In this document: piece by piece, positions 34,346 through 47,020 of the stretch
Layout of the letters: every line of letters begins with the position of its first letter
How positions within the stretch are numbered: the stretch's first letter is position 1
Assembly (NCBI GenBank): GCA_015847255.1
Contig: JADLZK010006450.1
Location: 62,001-126,000, forward strand
Direction of reading: 5' to 3'
DNA: 64,000 bases
DNA from: Hyparrhenia diplandra
Lineage: Eukaryota; Streptophyta; Magnoliopsida; Poales; Poaceae
Notes under the pieces: generated by a model
Seen by the model: only the letters and a program-made list of their open reading frames with translations
Database searches by the model: none
Told to the model about the DNA's origin: nothing
Made by a program: the position numbers and the translations under genes

Positions 34346-35328
34346 ACTTTTGTATTAGCTGCTTCAAAAACCACATGAAAAACGACATCTAGCTGCATGG
34401 ATGTGATAAAGAGCACCACCCGCCCAGGATGGAGACGAAGGCGAAGGCGAGGGATTCCCCCGTGTGTCGGGACAGCTACGTACTACTCAGTTTGGTTGAG
34501 ATGAATTTGGAAAGTCGGGACGGAGAAGAGGTGAGAAGAGTACTAGTAGGTGTAGTATGGGAGAAGGAAGAGACGAGAGATCTGCGAGAGAAAAGCGCCC
34601 ATAGTAGCACTATAAGGAATCCGAGGTGGCAAGCGTAGAGTGTTCGATGCGCAGACACCATGGTCCCACGGTTAATGTAAAAGGGCTTAATCAGAACTTG
34701 TGTGCTATTTTGAAATTTCAAACATTATTTGGAGTAATAGGACTAGGAGAATTAGGAATTGGCCCTCGAAAAAAGTTTGTCCTACTCTATCCCAACCGCC
34801 ATCGTGTGGGCCCATTGTTAATTTTATCTAAATACTATATCCATGTGAAGTCTTGTTTTGAAGAATTAATTGAAACAAATTTATGGTGTAATCGAATTTA
34901 ATTTAGATTTTTGGTTTGTCGGTTAAAACATTTTTTAGGTATTTTTAAATTGTGGGGCCCTCAACGTGCCCGAACCATGACGTTGTTGTTGTTTAAATTG
35001 TGGGACCCGCCGGTATTATTAATCCGACGCTTCGCGACAAGGAACGAAGCGTTCACGCCACGCCGGCATGGCGGCCGACTCGCCTCTCCTACCGCCTCTG
35101 CCGGCCGCGCGAGTTCCCCGACAGATTGTTGGAAAAGGTTTTGGTCAAAACTTTTTGGGAACATAAAAACTCGTCGTTCCGTCCATCCTCGCAGGTGTCA
35201 TCCGCACCAAAGACGGGTGCGTAGAATCGTAGGGAGTAATCATGATGATGACATGCTCGAACACCGTGTGCGATAGGTGTCTTTGTACATCGTGGGTCAC
35301 GTATGGAGTCATTTCACATGCCTGTTCG

Positions 35329-35368
<40 letters not shown>

Positions 35369-36149
35369 GTGAGTGTTCGATGCCAAATTTGTTTCAACAC
35401 AAGGCCTCCTTCCCAACACAACACTAGCTAAAACACGAGATCGAGCGGTAGGGACTTTAGAGACCACATGAAGTCGAGATCCGAGCGGTGCGGGACTCGA
35501 TCCAGATCCGCAACCACCAAAAAAAGAAAAACTTCTGTATTTTTGTTTCAAAAACCACATGAAAAACCATATCTAGGATGTCATAAAGAGCACCACCCGC
35601 TCCGGGGATGGAGACGAAGGCGAGAGGCGAGAGGCACTCGTGTCGGACCGCTCTATACTCGAGGTTTGGTTGAGATGAGTTTGGAAAGTCGGGACGGAGA
35701 AGAGGTGAGAAGAGTACTAACTACTACTAGTACAAAGAGGTGAGAAGAGGGGAGAAGGAAGAGACGAGAGGGCGTGAGAGAAGCGCGCCCATAACACTAT
35801 AAGGAAACCGAGGTGGCAAATCGTAGAGTGTTCAATGCATACACCATGGTCCCACGGTTAATGTAAAAGGGCGACTGTAACTTGTGTGCTATTTCGAAAT
35901 TTCAAACATTGTTTGGAGTAATAGGAAGGACTATGGGAGAATTAGGAATTTGGCCCTGAAATAAGTTTGTCTTAGGAATCTGGAACCATTTTTTTTGAAT
36001 TTGGGAATCTGGCCCCAAAACGAAAATTTGTTAGGAATCAGGCCTTTCGTCACTTTTGGAAAATATGCATGGTTACTACTAACAAAACATCCAACTTTTC
36101 ATCACGCATGTGATCGATAGATCGATCAATCCCAATTTAAAACTTGCTT

Positions 36150-36930
36150 ATAGTGCCCACACAACACCACAGAAGAAACTTTCACACTCCTTGCGGATCC
36201 TACACTCCTCGCTGCAGAACATCCTCCACGTCTGAAATGAATCTGTCCATCCGTGAATGGCGGCACAGGTTTAAGCCCCTCGCCGCGACCGATGCCCATC
36301 ATGGCGAGGCAGGTGGTCCGGAGGACGGTATTCTCTACTCAATTTGGCGGTATATGTGCCGTCATCAAGTCGCTCCTCAAGAAATCCCATGCATGTCGCC
36401 GGGGCCGTTCAAAGAGTTCAGTTCCAGCGGTTCGCACAACGTCAGGCCGGCCCGTCGCCGGGTGGTCGCGATTCGATCTCATACAACACCCGCCGCGCAT
36501 AGTCATCGTTCGCCGGGGTGTTGGCCCCAGAGAGCACAAGAGCAAGAACATACTTGGCGGTTTCATGCCCTAACGCGGCGTCGCGGCTTCTCGAGCGACG
36601 GCGTGGCGGTCTGGTGCCTTTCGGCGAAGATGGCATACATGCGGCTTTGAAGCACGCCTCCGGGTTGCCGACGGCGGCGAGCTTGGTGATGAGATTCTCG
36701 CGATGCTTGAGCGAGTAGTATAACCACCAATTTCGCCTACGCAGACAAAGACCCGGTCCCAGGGATTTCCGATCCCACCAAGGGGTCGCCGATGCCGCTT
36801 TCATCCGTGAACGGTGGCCCGCAGATTGTGGAGGTCCTCCATGGGATTCTCTCGAGACCTTGGCGACACCAATCGCACTCTACAAGCATGTCACGCGGAA
36901 GGTTTTCCATGGCGCGGCATGGCACGGCCG
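36150..36930 (-). pseudogene. Second grass F-box-like gene relic
   Basis: On the minus strand from about 36925: ENLPRDMLVE then, after a frame change, an SREDPMEDLHNLRAT-like segment, KLAAVGNPEACFKA (about 36640-36690), HETAKYVLALVLSGAN and YARRVLYEIESR, then a degraded C-terminal part to about 36150. It matches the same family as the plus-strand gene at 24591, with the NPEACF and ALVL..AN repeat helices clearly conserved. Frame changes suggest decay or sequencing error. Confidence 0.55.
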
Positions 36931-37064
36931 GTTGGAGCTTTTTGGTGGCGCTCTAGCTATGTTTTGTGCGGCGGCGAAGAGTTGGTCGGCAGCAATAATC
37001 TTGGTGCGAAGACGGTGCAGGGGCGTGGGTTAATATGCACTCCGGCGGAGGTGTCGATATAAAA

Positions 37065-39817
37065 GGCTATAACTTTGCAAAGAGCAACTGTAACTTGTGT
37101 AGTACAAGTACACGTGCTACTAGTATTTCCGGCCTTCATTTACCTCTTCTCGTCATTACGTTTCCCATGTAATACGATAGATGGGCCGTCCACTAGGCAC
37201 TAAACTATCTCTTCCGGTTGGAGCCAAGTTTTTTTTCTTTTTTTTTGCAAAAATCCAAGGATGGCAAACTAGTTTAGCAAACTCTAGGAGATGACTCCAC
37301 CCGCAAAATTAGAGGCGCAACCAAACACACGGCGAGGAGATGCTATCATTTTATTGTTAATTGTAGTACATGAAGTCGCTACTGAAGCAATGGTTTAGCG
37401 ACTCTCTATCATACTCATATCTTGTTGACTATATTTTTTTCGGGCGAAAAACTCGATGAAAAAGCTGGAGGAAGGTGAAGAAAATAATTCTTCCATGTTC
37501 GGTGATAATATTAACACTCTGCTCACACCTAAGTACTCTTTTGCCCCCATAATGGGAAGGGAGAGGCCTTGTCAAGGAGATGTCAACCTCATCATCTTTG
37601 TTGATGCGGACCATGAGGGGACGACTTGGAGGCAAGTATCTAGCATCGGATCCCGCGCGAACGCGGGGAAAGGTATCTTCTTGTGTTACAAATTTATGTG
37701 ACTCCCGCCATCTAACTTGTATAAAAATTGTGTTGTCTTAAATACCTTTTTTCGGGTTGATCCTGTGTACAACCACAAAGAAGATTTTAAAAGGATCAAA
37801 GAGAAGATCATATACACATCTATCTATCCTCCCGGTGCAATTTGAAGATAATAGATCTTGTGTTGTGGGCACAAGTTGTGGTGCGGTCCAAGTGAATATA
37901 CAGCCAGCGAGTAGCTCTCTATATATCGTCCCTTTTAACATCTAAGAGAGGGGCTCGTGGCCGTAGGACTATAATCTCCCGTGTAGGTCTCGAGCCCTGG
38001 TCATGGCCATGGCTAGCGCTTAAGACCTACGCTGGAGATTATAATCCTGTTGAGGGTCACAAGCGTCTCGATGGTGTTCGAGTCTGGACCCGAGGGATGT
38101 CCATATTTGTCTTCATAGCTTAGGTCTTTTGGCAAAATATGTAGTGCAAACCACCATCTTCGTGTAAACTGTGTAAAACCACGGCAAAAAAAATTATATA
38201 AATTCATCAAAAAATCACACATGTTGAGGGTCACAAGCGTCGACAATGTTCTTGCTTCATCTTGTTTCATCTTATATTGTTTCACAGGATACTATTAAAT
38301 CGGCCCGAAATCGGCCTTTAGCGAGAACAACCCGTTTCTCTCAGTAATGTTATTATTATCAAAATTTTGTTCAAATTTGGAATGCTCTAGCTCTCCAAGA
38401 ATCTTGAAATAAATAACTTAAGATCGAGAGAGAGTATTTATCTATACAAAATTTGACAAATTTCCTAATTTGAATATATTTTGAAGTCCAACCCACGCTC
38501 ACCACAAAAACTCATTTGGTGCGGTGTCCCCCTTTGGAAGTGAAAGCGAAACAAAACAACTCTCGCTTTCTCCACTCTCCTCTCGCCCTCCGCTCAAAAT
38601 TGAAATTCGAGGCGAGCACGGCGCCAATGTCCTCGGCTCCTCGCTCGACCCGTCACAAAAAAAAAAAAACCCCCGATTTCTATTTTTAACTGGGAGTGCC
38701 GTGAGTGCCGCCAAAAGCCTAGTCTTTCTCCCTCCTAACTCCAAACTCGTTTCAAATTCCAAATACTAGTAGTACACAAATTCTGAGTCACCCCTACTAG
38801 CAAACTTGCGTCGAATACCCGGTGCCCGTGGGGCCATGGTGTATCACACCGAACAATCTGATACTAGTAGTATTGTGCGTCTCTCGCAGATCTCTCGTCA
38901 CTTCCTTCTCCCATCTTGTACTTACTAGTACTAGTAGTGCCCCTCTTCTCGCCACTTCTGGCGACTTCCAAACTCTTCTCACCAAACAAAGAGAGTAGAG
39001 AGCGGTCCAGGGGTGCCTTTCGCCCTCGGCGCCTCGCTTCTACATCCTTGGCGGGTGCACCTCTTTATCACACCCATGGATCGAGAGGAATATGATTTTT
39101 GATGTCGTTTTTTGAAACAAAGAAATCTGAAGTTCTTGGGTGGTTGCAGACGGGGTCCGTTGTGTGGGGCCTCCGTGGTGGCTTCTGGCGAGATCGCGCC
39201 ATCGTCTTGACTTACTCACCGGTGATCGGCCGGCATGGGGCTTGTGGGCGGAGAACGAGGCTTTTATCACGGCGTTCGACGGGATTGCCGGCGCCATCGT
39301 CTGCGAAGTCGGCCGCTCGGATCTACGGTGTTTTACTTGTGGGTTGGGAGGCGCCGAAGAAAAAGTCGCAAAGAGAAGCACATCTTGTTGGGTAAACACC
39401 TAAATCTAAATTGTAAAGTGCATTACCCTTTTTTGAAGTTTTTTTTTGAATGGCTCTAAAAAGGTTTTATTGTCTTGCATATCTGTGTGATTCATTTTAT
39501 CCGTCTTAAATACCTTTTTCGATTGATTCAGGTATAAACACAAAGATCTATGCGGCAGATTATAAAAGTGTGGGAGGAGGCCTAAGAAAACGCGGAAAAA
39601 AAACACATTTCTTACTAGGTAAACCCCGAATCTAATCCCAAAGTGCATTTCATTTTTCACTAACCAACCAATCCCAGATCTATAAACTTCCCACTTTAGC
39701 AAACTTGCGTCAGGAACCCTGAGAGTGAAACTAAATTATATTTCCACCCTTCGTTTACCTCTTCTCGTATGTTTTTTTTTGAGGTGTTCCCATGTACGAT
39801 AGATGGGCCGTCCAGTA
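37065..39817. repeat. 2.7 kb tandem unit U1
   Basis: First of three direct copies. It begins GGCTATAACTTTGC and runs through GCAACCAAACACACGG (37319), the AACCACAAAGAAGATTTT stretch (37770), the one-armed MULE remnant (38125-38225) and the block inverted relative to 32-36 kb. U2 starts at 39818. Short open frames (for example 37456-37701) are shared but unrecognised. Confidence 0.8.
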
Positions 39818-42525
39818 GGCTATAACTTTGCTAAGAGCGCGTAACTTGTGTAGTATTAAGTACATGTGCTACTAGTATTTCGACCTTCGTTTACCTCTTC
39901 TCGTCCATTTACGTTTCCCATGTACGATAGATGGGCCGTCCACTAGGCACTAACTACCTCTTCTGGTTGGAGCCAAGTTTTTTCTTTTTTTACAAAAATC
40001 CAAGGATGGCAAACTAGTTTAGCAAACTCTAGGAGATGACTCCGCCCGCAAAATTAGAGGCGCAACCAAACACACGGCAGGAGATGCTGTCATTTTATTG
40101 TTAATTGTAGTACATGAAGGCGCTCTGAAGCAATGGTTTTAGCGACTCTCTATCATACTCATATCTTGTTGACTATATTTTTTTCAAGGCAAAAACTGGG
40201 CCGAAAAGCTAGAGGAAGGTGAAGAAAATATTTCCTCCATGTTGCGCCTGATAATATTAACACTCCTGCTCACACCTAAGTACCCTTTGAGGGAGGCCTG
40301 TCGGGGAGATGTCTCCCTCATCGTCTTTTGTTGATGCGGACCATGAGGGCGACCTTGGAGGCAGTATCTAGCATCGGATCCCGCGCGAACGCCAGGAAAG
40401 GTATCTTCTTGTGTTACAAATTTATGTGACTCCTGCCATCTAACTTGTATAAAAATTGTGTTGTCTTAAATACCTTTTTTCGGGTTGATCCCAGGTACAA
40501 CCACAAAGAAGATTTTAAAAGGATCAAAGAGAAGATCATATACACATCTATCTATCCTCCTGGAGCAATTTGAAGATAATAGATCTTGTGTTGTGGGCAC
40601 AAGTTGTGGTGCGGTCCAAGTGAATATACAACGGCCAGTAGCTCTCTATATATCGTCCCTTTTAACATCTAAGAGAGGGGCTCGTGGCGTAGGACTATAA
40701 TCTCCGTGTAGGTCTCGAGCCCCGGTCATGGCCATGGCTAGCGCTTAAGACCTCTGTTTGGAGATTATAATCTGTTGAGGGTCACAAGCGTCTCGATGGT
40801 GTTCGAGTGCGGACCCGAGGGATGTCCATATTTGTCTTCATAGCTTAGGTCTTTTGGCAAAATATGTAGTGCAAACCACCATCTTCGTGTAAACTTTGTG
40901 TAAACCACGGCAAAAAAATTATATAAATTCATCAAAAAAATCACACATGTTGAGGGTCACAAGCGTCTCGACAATGTTCTTGCTTCATCTTGTTTCATCT
41001 TATATTGTTTCACGGGATACTATTAAATCGGCGAAATCGGCCTTTTAGCGAGAACAACCCGTTTCTCTGTAATGTTATTATTATCAAAATTTTGTTCAAA
41101 TTTGGAATGCTCTAGCTCTCAAGAATCTTGAAATAAATAACTTAAGATCGAGAGAGTATTTATCTATACAAAATTTGACAAATTTCCTAATTTGAATATA
41201 TTTTGAAGTCCAACCCACGCTCACCACAAAAACTCATTTGGTGCGGTGTCCCTCTTTGGAAGTGAAACGAAAAACAAAACAACTCTCGCTTTCTCCACTC
41301 TCCTCTCGCCCTCCGCTCAAAATTGAAATTCGGGCGAGCACGGCGCCAATGTCCTCGGCTCCTCGCTCGACCCCGTCACAAAAAAAAAAAACCCCCGATT
41401 TCTATTTTTAATGCGGGAGTGCCGTAGTGCCGCCAAAAGCCTAGTCTTTCTCCCTCCTAACTCCAAACTCGTTTCAAATTCCAAATACTAGTAGTACACA
41501 AATTAGAGTCACCCCTACTAGCAAACTTGCGTCTGAATACCCGGTGCCCGTGGGGCCATGGTGTCTGCACCGAACAATCTACAGTACTAGTAGTATTGTC
41601 TGTCTCTCGCAGTCTCTCGTCACTTCCTTCTCCCATACTGTACTTACTAGTACTAGTAGTGCCCCTCTTTCTCGCCACTCCCGACTTCCAAACTCTTCTC
41701 ACCAAACAAAGAGAGTAGAGAGCGGTCAGGGTTTTCGCCCTCGGCGCCTCGCTTCTACATCCTTGGCGGGTGCACCTCTTTATCACACCCATGGATCCGG
41801 AGGAATATGATTTTTGATGTCGTTTTTGAAACGGCAAATCTGAAGTTCTTGGGTGGTTGCAGAAAGGGGGTCCGTTGTGGGGCCTCCGTGGTGGCTTCTG
41901 GGCGAGATCGCGCCATCGTCTTGACTTACTCACCGGTGATCCCCAGGCATGGGGGCCTTACGGAGAGCGAAGGCTTTTATCACGGCGTTCGACGGGATTG
42001 CCGACGCCATCGTCTGCGAAGTCGGCCCGCTCGGATCTACGGTGTTTTACTTGTGGGTTTTTAGAAGAAAAAGTCGCAAGAGAAGCACATCTTGTTGGGT
42101 AAACACCTAAATCTAAATTGTAAAGTGCATTACCCTTTTTTTGAAGTTTTTTTGAATGGCTCTAAAAGGTTTTATTGTCTTGCATATCTGTGTGATTCAT
42201 TTTATACTGTCTTAAATACCTTTTTCCGATTGATTCGGTATAAACACAAAGATCTATCGGCGTGATTATAAAAGTGTGGGAGGAGGCCTAAGAAAACGCG
42301 GAAAAAAACACATTTCTTACTAGGTAAACCCGAATCTAATCCCAAAGTGCATTTCATTTTTCACTAACCAACCAATCCCGGATCTATAAACTTCCCACTT
42401 TTAGCAAACTTGCGTCGGGAACCCCGAGAGTGAAACTAAATTATATTTCCACCCTTTCGTTTACCTCTTCTCGTATGTTTTTTTTTTGAGGTGTTCCCAT
42501 GTACGATAGATGGGCGTCAAGAGTA
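39818..42525. repeat. 2.7 kb tandem unit U2
   Basis: Second copy, collinear with U1 over its length with scattered substitutions and small indels. It has the same one-armed MULE remnant as U1. Confidence 0.8.
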
Positions 42526-44250
42526 GGCTATAACTTTGCTAAGAGCGGCTGTAACTTGTGTAGTACAAAGTACATGTGCTACTAGTATTTCCGACCAACC
42601 GTTTACCTCTTCTCGTCACATTACGTTTCCCATGTACGATAGATGGGCCGTCCACTAGGCACTAACTACCTCTTACGGTTGGAGCCAAGTTTTTTTTTTT
42701 TCTTTTTTACAAAAATCCAAGGATGGCAAACTAGTTTAGCAAACTCTAGGAGATGACTCGCCCGCAAAATTAGAGGCGCAACCAAACACACAGCCAGGAG
42801 ATGCTATCATTTTATTGTTAATTGTAGTACATGAAGCCGCTTCTGAAGCAATGGTTTAGCGACTCTCTATCATACTCATATCTTGTTGACTATTTTTTTT
42901 CAAGGCAAAAACTGGGACGAAAAGCTAGAGGAAGGTGAAGAAAATATTTCCTCCATGTTGCGCCGATAATATTAACACTCCTGCTCACACCTAAGTACCA
43001 CCGAGGGAGGCCTGTCGGGGAGATGTCTCCCTCATCGTCTTTGTTGATGCGGACCATGAGGACGACCTTGGAGGCAGTATCTAGCATCGGATCCGCGCGA
43101 ACGCCGGGGAAAGGTATCTTCTTGTGTTACAAATTTATGTGACTCCTGCCATCTAACTTGTATAAAAATTGTGTTGTCTTAAATACCTTTTTTCGGGTTG
43201 ATCCAGTGTACAACCACAAAGAAGATTTTAAAAGGATCAAAGAGAAGATCATATACACATCTATCTATCCTCTTGGAGCAATTTGAAGATAATAGATCTT
43301 GTGTTGTGGGCACAAGTTGTGGTGCGGTCCAAGTGAATATACAGCGATAGTAGCTCTCTATCCTCCCTTTTAACATCTAAGAGAGGGGGCTCGTGGCCGT
43401 AGGACTATAATCTCCGTGTAGGTCTCGAGCCCGGTCATGGCCATGGCTAGCGCTTAAGACCTACTATTTGGAGATTATAATCTGTTGAGGGCCACAAGTG
43501 TCTCGATGGTGTTGTCGTCTTTATTCGAGTCCGGCCGAGGGATGTCCATATTTGTCTTCGTAGCTTAGGTCTTTCGGGCAAAATATGTAGTGCAAACCAC
43601 CATCTTTGTGTAAACTTGTGTAAACCACGGCAAAAAAATTATGTAAATTCATCAAAAAAATCACACATGTAGATGATATGATGATACGGCCTTGTAAAAT
43701 ATCATGTCAAACCTCGACTCCGTTTGTGACTAAGAGTTATAAGAATAACAAATTTCTAACAAATTGACTAGACAACTTTTCGGCTTGAAATTTGTTATTT
43801 TTATATCTCACAAACGAAGTCGAGTTTGGATAAGATATTTTATAAGGTTGTGTATCATCATATCATCTATATATATGTGTGAATTTTTGGTAAATTAGAT
43901 GACTTTTTTGCCATGGTTTGGTTTACACGAAGACGGTGGTTTGCACTACATATTTTCCCTAGGTCTTTCTTCGACAATGTTCTTGCTTCATCTTGTCTCA
44001 CGTGGTACTATTAAATCGGTAGAAATCAGCCCTTATTGAGAACAACCGGTTTCTCTATAATAATGTTATTATTATCAAAATTTTCAATTTTGTTCAAATT
44101 TGGAATGCTCTAGCTCTCCGAGAATCTTGAAATAAATAACTTAAGATCGAGAGAGTATTTATCTATACAAAGTTTGGCAAATTTCTAATTTGAATACATT
44201 TTGAAGTCCAACCCACGCTCACTACAAAAAAACTCATTAGGTGCGGTGTC
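42526..44250. repeat. 2.7 kb tandem unit U3, truncated
   Basis: Third copy, collinear with U1/U2 to about GGTGCGGTGTCC at 44250, then lost. It contains the intact MULE-like MITE (43575-43959) that U1 and U2 have only in part. Confidence 0.8.
43575..43959. mobile_element. MULE-like MITE with ~150-base inverted arms and 9-base TSD
   Basis: The left end GGGCAAAATATGTAGTGCAA and the right end GCACTACATATTTTCCC are inverted, with pairing extending inward through ACCACCATC, AACCACGGCAAAAAA and GATGATATGATGAT. The TSD TAGGTCTTT is perfect (43566-43574 and 43960-43968). Long TIRs plus a 9-base TSD are characteristic of Mutator-like elements. No ORF. Confidence 0.8.
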
Positions 44251-44259
44251 CGTTAGCGA

Positions 44260-44660
44260 GAACAACCCGTTTTTTTACGTAATGTTATTATTACCAAAAT
44301 TCCTTGCATTGTAGTATGATTGTATCTCTTGCCTCTAAAATAGCTTTTCAACTTGGCTTAAATCTATGTTTCACACAATTTGGTAGGGTCTTTTATTGTT
44401 TTTGAACCACGGAAGAACATACTTTGCTGGCGAGGTTATTATTTATAGAAATGCGGTTTCTAGTGGAAGTGATCGAAGAGATCTCATTTTGTGCATTTCA
44501 GCTACCGAGGATGACCCCATTACTAAGAATGTTTACATTTCGATTCACCCGTACCGTGCATAGCAACCAAAGAATAGCCATCACGGGCACTTTCTAACGA
44601 CCTCTGAGTTCACCAAACTCGAACCATACAAAAAACATCCATTTTGATGTCCCAACTCGC
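44260..44660. other. No gene recognised
   Basis: Starts with a short repeat of the GAGAACAACCCGTTT motif of the 2.7 kb units, then unique AT-rich sequence. CACGGGCACTTTC at 44582 resembles the subterminal motif at 45290 and could mark the other CACTA end, weakly. Confidence 0.35.
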
Positions 44661-44672
44661 CCAATTTCTTTC

Positions 44673-45235
44673 TCACCTCAGCTGTGATGGGGTACTACAA
44701 ACTAAGCACCTCCCTCGTTGATAAGGGCGTCGATGTCGACCTCGCGGACCACCGTGTCCGCCCGAGGCGCGTAGCCGTCGAGGAGATCTGCGTAGTTCGC
44801 CGGTCTTGTCCTTCAGGGAACCCCTCCACCCCGCCGAGGTCCGCTGCACCATCGACTCCGCCATCGCCCGGTGCCATCACGGCGCCATGGCCGGCGCGGC
44901 GTACCACCGCCGCGCACGCGTCGCGGTTCTGCCTCGCCTCCAACTCATGGGTGCGGCGGCTGGCGCAAAAGCAAACAACGGGATTAGGAAAACCGGCGTA
45001 AGCACAAGGGCAATCAAGCGACTCACCGGTGAGGTGGAAGTCGGCGTTCTCCATTTGGATGCGAAGGGCGCCATATCACGCTCGAGCAGCGGCCGGGTCA
45101 TCGATGGAATTCAGTCTTTGGCGAAGGTGCTCGATCGGAGTGGGAGGAGGAGGCGGGCCGAGCACGTGGAGGCTAGGGAAAATCCCGTGGGGAAGAAGAA
45201 GGTTGGGGCTGTATTTATAGACAGGACTTTTCCAT
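44673..45235 (-). pseudogene. Minus-strand gene next to a CACTA-type end, unrecognised coiled-coil protein
   Basis: Behind a TATA box (CTATAAATAC, 45211-45220 on the minus strand) and a short leader, frames read EHLRQRLNSIDDPAAARA and QMENADFHLTG (about 45020-45170). A candidate intron follows (donor CACCG|GTGAGTCGC near 45029, acceptor TTGCGCCAG near 44967). Then come HELEARQNRDACAAVVRRAG and KDKTGELRRS. The composition is charged and helical. I recall similar short proteins near the ends of grass CACTA elements but cannot name a domain. Frames shift several times. Confidence 0.45.
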
Positions 45236-45239
45236 GGCG

Positions 45240-45489
45240 GGCATTGTAATAAAACCGCCCACGGTTAATAGACATTAACCATGACGGGCACTTTACAATG
45301 CCCGCCGCGGTTAATAGACATTAACCGTGGTGGGCACTTTATAATGCCCGCCACGGTTAATCGATTAAGCGTGGCGGGCATTGCCCTAGCCGGGGGCTGC
45401 CACGCCAACTATTTTGCGTGGCGGTTTTTCTAAATGCCCGCCATGGAAAATAAAAAATAAACACCACGCAGGTTCAATTCGTAGTAGTG
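45240..45489. repeat. CACTA-like subterminal repeats and candidate terminus
   Basis: Motifs of the type CGTGGCGGGCATT and AATGCCCGCCACGGTTAAT occur five or six times in both orientations between 45240 and 45440. TAGTAGTG at 45482-45489 reads CACTACTA on the minus strand and could be the element terminus. The TATA box and gene lie just inside, as expected for a CACTA end. The other end was not found. Confidence 0.45.
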
Positions 45490-46426
45490 GGAGCCACAAC
45501 CCGAGGGTGGGTCCAGCGGCGGCGGCGGCGGGGAGCCGAGGTGTGGTGACGGACGCCTGGACCCCGGCTCGGCTCGGCCGTAGAACCACCCTCCATCGTG
45601 CTCACAAGTAGGAGTGGTACAAGATGAGGGGGCGGAAGAGGAACGGACTACTGAAGTGTGGAGTGAACCCGTGCGGGGGGGGGGGGGCAAAGCCCGAACT
45701 CTTCCTCTCCCTTTTCGAAAAAATACCCAAAAAGGTGTGGCGGGACGCCGTCGGAAAAACCAAAAACCCTTCCCCTCCTCCCTTCGCGGTTGGCGGTCGA
45801 TTTTGCCGCCGCACCCCATCCGTGGTGCCTCCTAGAATATGTATTTATTCTTCTAAAAAAAAAATAATATATATATATTTATTGGTTCTAAGGAAAAGAA
45901 TATATATTTATTCATGCTTGTAATATTGTTCAAACATGTCGGGTTGTCACGATTTGTTCATGTAAAATATTGTTCTATGGGAGATGGGGACTCGAATCTA
46001 ACTTAGGACGTGACGGGGTTGAGATTTGTTTGAGGTGTCCAACAAAAAAGGCAATTCTTTGACGTTTTAAAATCTAATTTGACCAAATTGCACGCGTAAT
46101 TTTTTTTTGACCGCACGCGTGCCGTCTATCCCAATTTTTTTTGGACCGAGAGGATCAGGGTTCAATAACTCTTGACATTTTTTTTTGAGTATACTTTCGG
46201 ACCCGTGTTGGATACATGCGATTTGTAAAATGCCGCGTCGTAGCCTATACGTACTTCTTCAACTCCTTCCCTCCACTCGCTTTTTTCGAAAGCGTGCTCC
46301 ACTCTGCTTCAACTCCTTCACTTCCCGCCAGGGCGTCTGCGCCTGCGCTCTAGCCTCTTCCCCGCCCACCACGCACGCCACCGCCTCCATTCCTCCTCGC
46401 CCTCTCCCTCCCCCCCGCCGTCGAAG

Positions 46427-47020
46427 ATGAAGTGGCACGAGGAGAGGGACCCAAAGACGGGGAGGTTCGCCCTAGGTTCCTCGTCCCCGGCGATGTCGAC
46501 GGAGGTGAAGATGGAGGTGGCGACACCGCCAAGGTTCAACAAGGGCGCCCCGGTCGCCTCCACGGGTACAACAAGCTTGGCATCCGTGCCGCTTCGTCCT
46601 TGTCTCTGTGGAAGACTAGAAGCCTGCGTGGCCACTCACGGGCATCAAACCCTAGCGACGCCGATGATGGAGAAGCGGAAGCGGCATGCAGCGATGGCGT
46701 TGGAGGAGTTGCGTCCGGCAACACCGGGAGTTGGGCGCCACCCCGCGGGCACGACATGCGAGGCGATGCGGGCGGCGCGGACGCCGCTACCGTTGCCGAG
46801 GCCTTGTACTTCGCCTCCCGGCGTCGGCGTCCGTTGAGGTGGCTAGCGGCTAGGGAAGCCGGGCGAGGGCGAGGGCGAAGGAGAAGTCCCTCGGCGGCGC
46901 GTCGAGGCAAGCAAAGGAGGAAGCCGGGCGGCAGAGGCGACGCCGAAGGAGAAGGAAGCGAGCTCGTCGTTGGCGCAGTAATAATGCCTCGTTTAAAACT
47001 TTTTTTTTCCACTCGGGGAT
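46427..47020 (+). other. GC-rich coding-like block, unrecognised
   Basis: Two overlapping plus-strand frames stay open: 46427-46837 (MKWHEERDPKTGRFALGSS) and 46432-47022 (Arg/Gly-rich). High CpG and G+C, sharply bounded by AT-rich sequence near 46430 and 47000. No domain recognised. A long frame is not strong evidence at this G+C. Confidence 0.3.

Larger units (their letters stand above)
32235..36000. repeat. Duplicated block with direct and inverted copies
   Basis: Direct repeats: about 32930-33400 against 34850-35400 (TTTGGTTTGTCGGTTAAAAC, GGAACGAAGCGTTCACG, CACATGCCTGTTCGATCG), and 34400-34680 against 35585-35870 (GGATGGAGACGAAGGCGA, CATGGTCCCACGGTTAATG). Inverted relatives lie in the 2.7 kb units: 32235-32375 matches 39395-39540 in reverse, and 34400-34680 matches 38810-39080 in reverse. 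No coding gene recognised. A (GA)n run is at 35332-35363. Confidence 0.7.

Noticed and set aside
44219..44232. CACTACAAAAAAAC looked like a CACTA terminus
   Set aside because: It lies in unit U3, and U1 and U2 have CACCACAAAAAC at the same place, so the match arises by chance within the 2.7 kb repeat.
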